From Candidatus Obscuribacterales bacterium (lineage in GTDB: Bacteria > Cyanobacteriota > Vampirovibrionia > Obscuribacterales > Obscuribacteraceae): a stretch of DNA of 64,000 nt. Location: positions 178,418 through 242,417 of the forward strand of contig JAGVKG010000013.1 in the NCBI GenBank assembly GCA_020050685.1, given 5' to 3'. Shown here in pieces: positions 17,853 through 26,073 of this stretch. Each line of letters opens with the position of its first letter. Position 1 is the first letter of the stretch. The position numbers were made by a program, and so were the translations under genes. The notes under the pieces are model-generated. The model was not told the origin of the DNA and searched no databases. It saw nothing but the letters and a program-made list of their open reading frames with translations.

Positions 17853-19047
17853 ACAACCTGATATTAGCCTGATATACGAAGGCTCGGTGAAGAAAGTTTG
17901 GCAGCCGGAAAGCGAAAAGGACCGCCTCTGGTTTGAGTACACTGATGACTATTCTGTTTTTGATTGGGGCAAGATGCCAGATACAATTGAGCAGAAGGGC
18001 AGGTCGCTTGCGATTATCGGCGCTTACTTTTTTGAGAAATTGGCCGATGCAGATTTCTGGAAGGCGTTGCCCAAATCAAAACATCTTAGCCGTTTTAGAA
18101 CAGATTGGCTGGAGGCGCGTTGGCGTCATCTTACATTTGTCAATGTATTGAGCCGTCTTGGTTGCCAGAGCCACTACAAGGGTTTGGTATCAAAGTCCGG
18201 TCAACAAATTTCCATTGCTGATGCCGCTTCCACAAAAGAGCAAATATATCTTTCGGTATTGCCTGTCAACGTCAATCGTCCGGAAGCATTTTCGATTCTC
18301 GGTCAAAATGTTTATCACTATCCGCCAATCAAAAATAATAGCGAGAGGCGTCTCGTACCTTTGGAAGTGATTTTCCGTTTTGGCATGCCGGCTGGAAGCT
18401 CGTTGAAGAAAAGACTTGAGCGTAATCCCGATTATGCTCGGGTGCTTGGTCTAGAATCCGTACCGGCAGAAAATCAATGGTTTGCTCGCCCGGTTATTGA
18501 GCTTTATACAAAACTGGAAGACAAAGACAGATTGTTGTCCGTCCAAGAAGCGCTCTTAATTTCTGGTTTGACACCAGGGCAATTAGAAGAGCTGATTGAA
18601 ACTTCATATGGTTTGGCTCTGGCGCTCTTCGATTTGTTTGCCGAAAGTAATATTGAGCTTTGGGACGGCAAATTCGAATTTGCTGTTGATAAAGAAGGTT
18701 TGATGCTGGTAGACAGTATTGGCCCCGATGAATTGCGCTTGATACACAAGAAGGTACATCTTTCCAAGGAAATGATTCGCCAAGTTTATCGTGGCTCAAG
18801 TTGGGAGAAAGCTATTGGCGAAGCCCAGAAAACCGCCTCCTTGGAGGGGCGCATCGACTGGAAAGAAATTTGTCGCAAGCAACTTAAACAGGAGCCGAAG
18901 ACACTACCGGCATCATTTAAGGCGGTAATCGATAAGCTTTATCCGGTGCTGGCAAATTCAATAGTTGGCAAACAAGTATTTGCTAAGCAGCCGACACTCG
19001 ATGAATTTGTCAGCTCTGTTGACGCTGCCTGTGCAGGAGTGGCTTAA
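17842..19047 (+). CDS. purC: SAICAR synthase, long form
   Basis: Ligates aspartate to CAIR using ATP. The N-terminus has the family segment IYEGSVKKVW, followed by DDYSVFDWGKMPD. Later parts include PLEVIFRFGMPAGSS and LMLVDSIGPDELRL, equivalent to the DExxTPDS region of other PurC. At 401 residues it is over 100 longer than the common bacterial enzyme, with an added C-terminal helical part (about 300-401). The start is GTG 17842 inside the purE 3' end, with GGTGGGG about 10 nt upstream. The PurE-PurC neighbourhood echoes the animal PAICS fusion. Confidence 0.9.
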   Translation: MQNKQPDISLIYEGSVKKVWQPESEKDRLWFEYTDDYSVFDWGKMPDTIEQKGRSLAIIGAYFFEKLADADFWKALPKSKHLSRFRTDWLEARWRHLTFVNVLSRLGCQSHYKGLVSKSGQQISIADAASTKEQIYLSVLPVNVNRPEAFSILGQNVYHYPPIKNNSERRLVPLEVIFRFGMPAGSSLKKRLERNPDYARVLGLESVPAENQWFARPVIELYTKLEDKDRLLSVQEALLISGLTPGQLEELIETSYGLALALFDLFAESNIELWDGKFEFAVDKEGLMLVDSIGPDELRLIHKKVHLSKEMIRQVYRGSSWEKAIGEAQKTASLEGRIDWKEICRKQLKQEPKTLPASFKAVIDKLYPVLANSIVGKQVFAKQPTLDEFVSSVDAACAGVA

Positions 19048-19050
19048 GTA

Positions 19051-20385
19051 ATGCGCCGGCCAGACAAACCATTGACAGTACTTGTAATTGGCTCTGGCGG
19101 GCGTGAGCATGCTTTGTGTTGGAAACTTGCCCAGAGTGCGCAGGTAGAGCGAATTTATTGCGCTCCAGGAAATGGTGGCACGGCAACCACGACAAAAGTT
19201 GAGAATGTCGAAATCCAGGTGATGGACTTTCTCAAAATCGAACAGTTTTGTCGTGACAGCAAAATTGATTTTGTTGTTGTTGGGCCGGACAATCCGCTGG
19301 CTGAAGGCATTGTTGATGTTCTGCATGAAAAATGTCCAGACCTGCGTGTCTTTGGCCCCGAAAGAGTTGCCGCCACTCTTGAGTGGAGCAAAGCCTTTGC
19401 CAAAGAATTCATGGATAGCCATGAAATTCCCACAGCGCGTTTTCTGGTTTGTGATTCTTATGAAGCCGGCGTTAAAATCGTGCAAGAAAATAGTTGGGCG
19501 CGCGTGATCAAGGTGGATGGATTAGCACTAGGCAAAGGCGTCTTCGTTTGTGATACTCAAGATCAAGCGCTTGATGCTCTTTTGGCTATATTCCAGGGTA
19601 ATAGCTTTGGCGCTGCCGGCAGCCGGGTTGTAATTGAAGAAAAGTTGGTTGGTGAAGAAATTTCCCTTCTGACATTGTTCGATGGTAAGAGGCTTGTACC
19701 GTTGTTACCAAGCCAAGATCATAAAAGGCGTTTTGATCGTGATCAAGGACCGAACACGGGTGGCATGGGTGCATATGCACCAATTGATCTTTTCCAAGCG
19801 CGGCGCGCCGAAATTGAATCACTTGTCTTAGAGCCAATTGAAAAAGCGTTGAGGGATGCTGCATTTGATTACAATGGCGTACTTTATATTGGCTTGATGA
19901 TCACAGACAAGCCATATGTGTTGGAGTTTAATTGCCGGTTCGGCGATCCAGAAACACAAGCGATCTTACCGCTGATGACTTCAGATTTATTGCCGCTCTT
20001 GTGGGCTTGTACGGAAGGTGCTTTGGATAAAGTGCAAGTCACCTGGTCCAGCGGAGCAAGCTGCTGTGTGATTGCCGCGGCAGAAACGTATCCGCAAGGC
20101 TCTTCGCGTGGAGAAGCAATTGATCTTGGTGAATATGCCAGCTCAACTTCATCTGTCAAGGTTGCTTCCAGTAAAAATAAGGATCACGTAGTTGTTTTTC
20201 AAGCCGGTACAAAACTTGTTGATGGCAAGTTATTGACCAATGGTGGCAGAGTACTGGCTGTCACTGGTATTGGCAAAGACTTAGAAGCAGCAAGGGAAAG
20301 TGCTTACAAGGCAATCAAGAAAGTACATTTCGCAAGCATGGCGTATCGCAAAGATATTGCTGGGAGGGCATTGGCTTCGTGTTGA
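19051..20385 (+). CDS. purD: Phosphoribosylamine-glycine ligase (GARS)
   Basis: An ATP-grasp enzyme making GAR from phosphoribosylamine and glycine. The N-terminus VLVIGSGGREHALCWKL and GPDNPLAEG are typical. The ATP-grasp core shows KVDGLALGKGVFVC, NTGGMGAYAP and the metal-binding EFNCRFGDPETQ. The length of 444 residues is close to the family norm. It starts 3 bp after the purC stop and overlaps purN by 7 bp. Confidence 0.95.
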   Translation: MRRPDKPLTVLVIGSGGREHALCWKLAQSAQVERIYCAPGNGGTATTTKVENVEIQVMDFLKIEQFCRDSKIDFVVVGPDNPLAEGIVDVLHEKCPDLRVFGPERVAATLEWSKAFAKEFMDSHEIPTARFLVCDSYEAGVKIVQENSWARVIKVDGLALGKGVFVCDTQDQALDALLAIFQGNSFGAAGSRVVIEEKLVGEEISLLTLFDGKRLVPLLPSQDHKRRFDRDQGPNTGGMGAYAPIDLFQARRAEIESLVLEPIEKALRDAAFDYNGVLYIGLMITDKPYVLEFNCRFGDPETQAILPLMTSDLLPLLWACTEGALDKVQVTWSSGASCCVIAAAETYPQGSSRGEAIDLGEYASSTSSVKVASSKNKDHVVVFQAGTKLVDGKLLTNGGRVLAVTGIGKDLEAARESAYKAIKKVHFASMAYRKDIAGRALASC

Positions 20386-21014
20386 TCAACTTGGCTATCT
20401 TGGTGTCAGGACGCGGATCCAATATGGAGGCGATCTTGGCTGCCATAAAGAGCAACCAAATATCAGCTAAGGTGCCAGTCGTAATCTCAAATAATCCTGA
20501 GGCGTTAGCCTTGGTGAAGGCAAGACAGTACGGCGTTCATGCAGTGGCCATCGATCATCATGGTATAAGTCGCGAAGAACACGAACGCAGAGTACTGCAA
20601 GAATTGTCTTTGCACAAAATTGATTATGTTGTCTTGGCTGGTTACATGCGACTTTTGACGCCAGCATTTCTGCAAGAGTTTCGTGATCCCAAAGGCCACT
20701 ATCGCGTAATCAATATTCATCCCTCGTTATTGCCAGCCTTTCCCGGTGCAAATGCTTACGAGGAAGCTTTTGATTATGGTGTGCGCGTGTCCGGAGTGAC
20801 CATTCACCTTGTTGATGAGGCAATGGATAACGGCATGATATTAGCGCAGAGATCTTTTCCGCGATATACAGATGACACGCTTGAGGCTTTCAAGTCTCGA
20901 GGATTGCAAATTGAACACGAACTGTATCCTGCCTGCCTGCAACAAATTGCCGAGCAAGGAATTAGTGTTTTGGCCAACAAGCGATTGTCCGATAACAAGA
21001 CGGTGAAATTATGA
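20379..21014 (+). CDS. purN: Phosphoribosylglycinamide formyltransferase
   Basis: Transfers the formyl group of 10-formyl-THF to GAR. Motifs are LVSGRGSNMEAI near the N-terminus, the catalytic NIHPSLLPAFPG (Asn and His), and the aspartate of HLVDEAMDNGMILAQ. The protein has 211 residues. The likely start is GTG 20379, within the purD 3' end; TTG 20382 is an alternative. The stop shares an ATGA with the purL start, a 4-bp overlap. Confidence 0.93.
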   Translation: MLINLAILVSGRGSNMEAILAAIKSNQISAKVPVVISNNPEALALVKARQYGVHAVAIDHHGISREEHERRVLQELSLHKIDYVVLAGYMRLLTPAFLQEFRDPKGHYRVINIHPSLLPAFPGANAYEEAFDYGVRVSGVTIHLVDEAMDNGMILAQRSFPRYTDDTLEAFKSRGLQIEHELYPACLQQIAEQGISVLANKRLSDNKTVKL

Positions 21015-24000
21015 TGCAAGCCCAAACAATTAGCCAAACAGATAAACAAAAACCAGGGAAACAAGATTTCCCCGTTTTGTGTCTGGCTGTGGTGCCGAAG
21101 AAAAAGTTCGACGCCAAAGTCGATATTGTGCAATTTCCCTTGTATTGGATCACTGGTGAATTTACAACTCAGTCCTCAAGCCAAGCCGCACCGCAAGGGC
21201 TTGATGCCGCCGTTTCTGTTTTGCAAGAAATTCTAACTGACCCATTGCAAGAAGATTTGCTTTGGGCAATTGATACAAGCGCAGACAGAAGATCTTCTTG
21301 GGCTAGGCAGTGGCACGAGCAAGGTTTTGCGCTCTGGGCAGAAAGACAGTTCTTACCAGGCGTGACTGACAATCTTGGTAAAACCATTGAGGAAGCCCTT
21401 ACCGTTAGCGGTTTTGCCTCTGGTATTAAGGTAGCCTCCGGCGCTGGGTTTTTGTTCGGTTTAAATACGACAATCAATTATCCATCTCTCGAATCTCTAA
21501 TTGAATATTGCCGCTACAAACACTTTCATCCTCTGGCTGATCGATTTGTGGTTCATGAATTAGATCGGGTTGCCAATGAAAAGACGGGCAATCAAGATTT
21601 GCTCACCTTCCCGCGCGTCAATTTGCCGGCCGCAAAACCAGTTGAAGTAATTTCTCTTGATCTAAATGAGAATCAACTTGAGACTCTTAGCAAAGAACGA
21701 CTTTTGGCTCTAAGCGCAAGCGAAATGCAGGCGATTAAGAAATACTATGAAGATCGCAGCGTGCAAAAGATTCGTCAAGAACACGCATTGCCAAAATGGC
21801 CAACGGATGTGGAGTTGGAAATTATTGCTCAAACTTGGTCTGAGCATTGCAAACACAAAATCTTCAATGCCACGATTAATTTCACAAACAAATATGCAAG
21901 CGATGGTGACTTACCCAGAGAGAAATGCACTGTCATCAATAGTTTGTACAAAACATATATTCAAGCTGCGACAGAGGCGCTAAAGCCGAAGCGCTCGGAC
22001 TTGTTATCGGTGTTTGTCGACAATGCTGGAGTAGTGCGCTGGAACAACAAGTGGGCAGTTTGTTTTAAGGTGGAAACGCATAATTCTCCTTCGGCGCTGG
22101 AACCGTATGGTGGCGCTTTGACCGGTATACTTGGTGTGAATCGAGATGTGTTGGGCACCGGTCTGGGTGCAAAGCCTTTGTTTAATACCGATGTATTTTG
22201 CTTCGCTTACCCGCACAAGGATCTTGTGCAACGTCAAACCATGTTGCCGCCAGAAGCAATAATTGCCGGTGTGCGCAAGGGTGTTGAGGATGGTGGCAAC
22301 AAGAGTGGTATTGCCACGGTTAATGGTGCTCTCTATTTCCATCCGGGATATCGCGCTAAGCCGCTTGTTTATTGTGGTACTGGTGGCATATTGCCGCTTG
22401 AAGTTGAGATAGACAAGAAAAAAGTTTCAGGTGTTGAAAAACATACTCAACCTGGTGACACCATCGTTATGGTTGGCGGGCGCGTCGGAAAAGACGGTAT
22501 TCACGGGGCGACATTCTCCTCTGAGGCGTTGCACGAAGGTTCTCCAGTCTCGGCAGTCCAGATTGGCGATCCGTTTACCCAAAAGCGCGTTTTAGATTTT
22601 GTGATTGAGGCTCGAGACTTGGGATTAATCACGGGAATAACCGACAACGGTGCCGGTGGACTTTCTTCTTCTGTGGGCGAGATGGCTGAGATTACTTCCG
22701 GCGCGCTTCTCAATTTGGACAATGTTCCACTTAAATATCCCGGTTTGGCGGCTTGGGAAATTGTCGTATCAGAAGCACAAGAACGAATGACAATTTCTAC
22801 CAGGCGATTTGCCGAACTAAAAGAACTCGCTGTCAAACATCGCGTGGAAGTCACTGATATTGGTGGTTTCGATCAACGTGGTAAGTTTGAGATTGTTCAC
22901 CAAGGCAAGACGGTGGCGATGCTGGATTTAAAATTCTTGCACAAGGGTGCTCCTAAAATGATGCTAGAAGCTGAGTGGTCTCCACCACCAGTGAAGGCAG
23001 AACTTGGTAGCGTGCCGAATGATCTTGGCCAAGAAGTCTTGCAATTACTTTCTGATCCAAACATCTGTAGTCGCGAAGCAATAATTCGCCAATATGATCA
23101 TGAAGTCCAGGGTCTGAGTGTAATCAAGCCACTGATGGGTGCTAAGCAACAAGCACCATGCGATGCGGCTGTGATCAAAGTGCTATATGACGATGATGCC
23201 GGCTTGGTTGTATCAAACGGAATTTGCCCTCAATACAGTCAATACGATGCTTATCTTATGGCTTTGTGCGCAGTTGATGAAGCTGTACGTAATGCTGTTT
23301 GTGTTGGTGCAGATCCTGAATCTCTTTCTATTCTCGATAATTTCTGTTGGCCGGATCCAGTGCATTCGGCACGCAATGCTGATGGCAAGGAAAAACTTGG
23401 ACAATTGGTGCGCGCTTGTCAGGGATTGTATGACGCAGCGATTGCTTACAGCTGCCCATTGATCTCTGGCAAGGACAGCATGAAAAATGATTTTGATGAT
23501 GGCACGGTTCGCTTGTCTATTCCGCCGACTCTTTTAATTTCGGCGATGGGCAGAATTCCATCCGTGGATAAAGCAATTTCGATGGACTTCAAGAGCCCAG
23601 GCGATTCGATCTATTTACTTAGCGCGGGCACCACCAGCTTAGCTGGCAGCCAATATGCGATAAACAAAAATTGGACAGCGCTGGAATTGCCGACGCTTGA
23701 TCTTGTTAAGGCTAAAGTCATTTATAAGATATTGCATGAGCAAATCACAAACGACATGATCAAATCTTGTCACGATCTTTCAGAGGGCGGTTTAGCAATT
23801 GCACTTGCTGAATGCATTATCGGCAGTGGATTGGGAGCAACTGTTTCATTGGCTCTGCCGGAGCTGCGATACGATGCAGCCTTATTTGCCGAAGGGCCGG
23901 GCCGGTTATTGGTGACCATTGATCCGGTACACGAAAGTGAATGTGAGAAGCTTTGGGGAAGTGCTTGCTTGAAATTGGGGCAAGTTAGCGATGATGGACA

Positions 24001-24094
24001 GTTGAAAGTATTTGAGGCCGGTGGTGCGCCGCTTTTGACACTAGGCGTTGAGGAAATGACGTCTGCTTGGAAAACGTCTTTGCCAATTGATTGA
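21011..24094 (+). CDS. purL: FGAM synthase with fused PurS-like N-terminus (PurSL)
   Basis: Converts FGAR to FGAM with ammonia delivered by PurQ. The 1027-residue chain is longer than stand-alone PurL (about 750) but lacks the C-terminal glutaminase of the 1300-residue type. About the first 220 residues contain PurS-like segments, for example FLPGVTDNLGKTIEEAL. The catalytic part follows with WSEHCKHK, VETHNSPSALEPYGGA (catalytic His), and a second AIRS-like half with SGKDSMKND and SCHDLSEGGLAIALAE. The fusion makes a separate purS unnecessary and none is present. purQ follows after 6 bp. Confidence 0.92.
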   Translation: MMQAQTISQTDKQKPGKQDFPVLCLAVVPKKKFDAKVDIVQFPLYWITGEFTTQSSSQAAPQGLDAAVSVLQEILTDPLQEDLLWAIDTSADRRSSWARQWHEQGFALWAERQFLPGVTDNLGKTIEEALTVSGFASGIKVASGAGFLFGLNTTINYPSLESLIEYCRYKHFHPLADRFVVHELDRVANEKTGNQDLLTFPRVNLPAAKPVEVISLDLNENQLETLSKERLLALSASEMQAIKKYYEDRSVQKIRQEHALPKWPTDVELEIIAQTWSEHCKHKIFNATINFTNKYASDGDLPREKCTVINSLYKTYIQAATEALKPKRSDLLSVFVDNAGVVRWNNKWAVCFKVETHNSPSALEPYGGALTGILGVNRDVLGTGLGAKPLFNTDVFCFAYPHKDLVQRQTMLPPEAIIAGVRKGVEDGGNKSGIATVNGALYFHPGYRAKPLVYCGTGGILPLEVEIDKKKVSGVEKHTQPGDTIVMVGGRVGKDGIHGATFSSEALHEGSPVSAVQIGDPFTQKRVLDFVIEARDLGLITGITDNGAGGLSSSVGEMAEITSGALLNLDNVPLKYPGLAAWEIVVSEAQERMTISTRRFAELKELAVKHRVEVTDIGGFDQRGKFEIVHQGKTVAMLDLKFLHKGAPKMMLEAEWSPPPVKAELGSVPNDLGQEVLQLLSDPNICSREAIIRQYDHEVQGLSVIKPLMGAKQQAPCDAAVIKVLYDDDAGLVVSNGICPQYSQYDAYLMALCAVDEAVRNAVCVGADPESLSILDNFCWPDPVHSARNADGKEKLGQLVRACQGLYDAAIAYSCPLISGKDSMKNDFDDGTVRLSIPPTLLISAMGRIPSVDKAISMDFKSPGDSIYLLSAGTTSLAGSQYAINKNWTALELPTLDLVKAKVIYKILHEQITNDMIKSCHDLSEGGLAIALAECIIGSGLGATVSLALPELRYDAALFAEGPGRLLVTIDPVHESECEKLWGSACLKLGQVSDDGQLKVFEAGGAPLLTLGVEEMTSAWKTSLPID

Positions 24095-24100
24095 GGAAAA

Positions 24101-24970
24101 ATGACAAAACCAAAAGCAATAGTTATTCATGGTGACGGTATCAACTGCGATGCCGAAACATCGTTTGCCTTTGAGTATACCGGCTTTGAAGTTGAGCGAC
24201 AGCACGTGTCGGATATTCTTTCTGCATCGCAGTTGCTGAGCGTTGCACAATTGCTGGTTATTCCTGGAGGATTTTCTTTTGGTGATGAAATTGCCTCAGG
24301 AAAAATTCTTGCTCTTAAAATCAAAAACAGCCTGCAAGAGCAACTGCATCAATTCATTGATCGCGGCGGACTAGTATTGGGAATTTGCAATGGCTTCCAA
24401 GTCCTAGTCCAAATGGGCCTTTTGCCGGATTCCAATCGGAAGGCAAAGCCAACCGTGAGCTTGGCTCACAATAGCGGTGGCAAGTTCATCAACAAATGGG
24501 TGTCGATGCAAGTGCCGCAAGACACGCATTGTTTTTTCTTCAAAGGACTTACTCAAATCGAATTACCGATACGTCACGGCGAAGGACGCTTGGTTGTCGC
24601 TGGTGGCGACGATAGTGCAGAGGCAGACATTGTTCGCAGCCGTGCAGTCCTGCGTTATGACGAAGATGTGAACGGCAGCTTTGATGGTATTGCCGGATTG
24701 ACAAACGATAAAGGCAATGTTTGTGGATTGATGCCGCATCCAGAAGCATTTGTAAGATGGACGCAACATCCAAGCTGGACAGCCGTAGGGGCGGGGTTTC
24801 CCCGCCCTCAGTTGGGGCCTGCCCGTCATCAGGGCGGGGAGACCCCGCCCCTACAAAGACAAATGAAAAATGTTGGTGTGTTAACTATGCCGCCACGTGA
24901 TCGCATTGCTTGTGCCGATATTCCACACGGTCTGGCAATTCTACAAAATGCAGCGAAAGCTTTGAACTAA
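24101..24970 (+). CDS. purQ: FGAM synthase glutaminase subunit carrying an in-frame REP insertion
   Basis: A class I glutamine amidotransferase supplying ammonia to PurL. The triad is C96 in LGICNGFQ and H213/E215 in MPHPEA. The family C-terminus normally runs from the HPxW segment into a short linker and GLxIFxNA. Here HPSW (223-226) is followed by about 24 residues encoded by a REP palindrome pair (24785-24854), and then by GLAILQNA. The frame stays open and all catalytic residues precede the insert, so the protein is probably active with an extra surface loop. The insert reads AVGAGFPRPQLGPARH, Gly/Pro-rich and unlike its surroundings. Length is 289. Confidence 0.93.
   Translation: MTKPKAIVIHGDGINCDAETSFAFEYTGFEVERQHVSDILSASQLLSVAQLLVIPGGFSFGDEIASGKILALKIKNSLQEQLHQFIDRGGLVLGICNGFQVLVQMGLLPDSNRKAKPTVSLAHNSGGKFINKWVSMQVPQDTHCFFFKGLTQIELPIRHGEGRLVVAGGDDSAEADIVRSRAVLRYDEDVNGSFDGIAGLTNDKGNVCGLMPHPEAFVRWTQHPSWTAVGAGFPRPQLGPARHQGGETPPLQRQMKNVGVLTMPPRDRIACADIPHGLAILQNAAKALN
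24785..24854. repeat. REP-type inverted pair inserted in purQ
   Basis: Two 23-bp units in opposite orientation (24785-24807 and 24832-24854) match at 22 of 23 positions after reverse complementation. They are separated by 24 bp, as in BIME-like pairs. Each begins GTAGGGGCGGGG and ends CCCCGCCC, so each also folds on itself. The outer ends are GTAGGGGC and GCCCCTAC. Confidence 0.85.
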
Positions 24971-24982
24971 GAGGAGAATAAC

Positions 24983-25990
24983 TTGAACTCACCTACATAT
25001 GCAGAAGCCGGAGTTGATGTAAAAAAGGCCGAGTCCTTTGTCGAACGACTGAAGAGAATGTCGCGCCGAGCCGGCCATGACGAACTCTGGAAAGGCGCAG
25101 GTGGATATGCGGCTGTCTATCCTACAGGAAAAGATCAAGCTATTGCTGTGACCACGGATGGTGTTGGTACAAAGCTCTTGCTGGCAAATAAACTTCAACG
25201 TTATGACACCATTGGTATCGATCTGGTGGCAATGTGTGCAAACGATCTAATTTGTGTCGGTGCTAAGCCAACCATATTTCTGGATTATTTTGCGATTGGA
25301 GTTCTTGAGGACAATGCCGCTGATCAAATCATCAAAGGCATTGTTGATGGTTGTGATCAAGCGGGTATGATTTTGGCTGGTGGCGAAACCGCCGAGATGC
25401 CTGGACTATATCAACCGGGTCATTTTGATTTGGCCGGATTTGCGTTAGGAAATGTTTCTCGCTCGTCTCTCATAACCGGTAGTGGCATTGCACCAGGACA
25501 AACGGTAATTGGTGTTGCTTCAAGCGGTATCCATTCAAACGGACTTTCTCTGGCGCGCAAAGTTTTGCCAGATACTAAGGAGTGTCTCGAATCATTGCTT
25601 GTACCAACCCATATTTATGTCCAACCGGTTGTTCAGATTCTCAATGCAATTGGTTCCAAAATCAAAGGCATAGCTCATATCACAGGTGGTGGTTGGCGCA
25701 ATTTATTCCGCCTGAATGAAACGGTTGGCTTTGCAATCACTAATCCTCTGCCGATTCCGCCAATCTTGCAACAAATTGGCAAGAGTGTTGCCGCAGAGGA
25801 AATGTATAAAACTTTCAATATGGGCATGGGTCTGTCAGTGATAGTAAATGGCACAGCTGATTATGTAATTAAGGTATTTCAAGACGCAGGATTTCAGGCT
25901 CAAGTTATTGGTGAGGTAACCGATGAGGCAGAGAAGCTGCGAATCGGTAAAGTAGATGGTGTCAAATCCATAACATTAGGAAATTCGTAG
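24983..25990 (+). CDS. purM: Phosphoribosylformylglycinamidine cyclo-ligase (AIR synthase)
   Basis: Closes the imidazole ring to give AIR. The 335-residue protein shows YAEAGVDVKKAE at the start, TTDGVGTKLLLA, MCANDLICVGAKP, LAGGETAEMPG and HITGGGWRNLFR, all PurM hallmarks. The likely start is TTG 24983 behind GAGGAG (24971-24976); no ATG stands at the right place. The TAG stop (25988-25990) is part of a REP unit, so the present C-terminus was probably set by that insertion. It sits 12 bp after purQ. Confidence 0.95.
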   Translation: MNSPTYAEAGVDVKKAESFVERLKRMSRRAGHDELWKGAGGYAAVYPTGKDQAIAVTTDGVGTKLLLANKLQRYDTIGIDLVAMCANDLICVGAKPTIFLDYFAIGVLEDNAADQIIKGIVDGCDQAGMILAGGETAEMPGLYQPGHFDLAGFALGNVSRSSLITGSGIAPGQTVIGVASSGIHSNGLSLARKVLPDTKECLESLLVPTHIYVQPVVQILNAIGSKIKGIAHITGGGWRNLFRLNETVGFAITNPLPIPPILQQIGKSVAAEEMYKTFNMGMGLSVIVNGTADYVIKVFQDAGFQAQVIGEVTDEAEKLRIGKVDGVKSITLGNS

Positions 25991-26009
25991 GGGCGGGGCT
26001 TCCCCGCCC
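25987..26009. repeat. Single REP unit at the purM stop codon
   Basis: A 23-bp unit matching the left unit in purQ at 22 of 23 positions: GTAGGGGCGGGG, a CTT loop and CCCCGCCC. Bases 25988-25990 of the unit are the purM stop codon. It lies in the 83-bp gap before purH and would form an 8-bp hairpin in the operon mRNA. Confidence 0.8.
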
Positions 26010-26073
26010 AAATCGCTTTGGCGGTGTGACAGAAAAGCAAGCAGGTAATAAACCAAAAGAGAGGTTGTTGATT

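Noticed and set aside
24785..24854. purQ as a pseudogene broken by a repeat
   Set aside because: The frame stays open across the insert and the conserved C-terminal GLAILQNA segment is restored, so the gene is probably functional.
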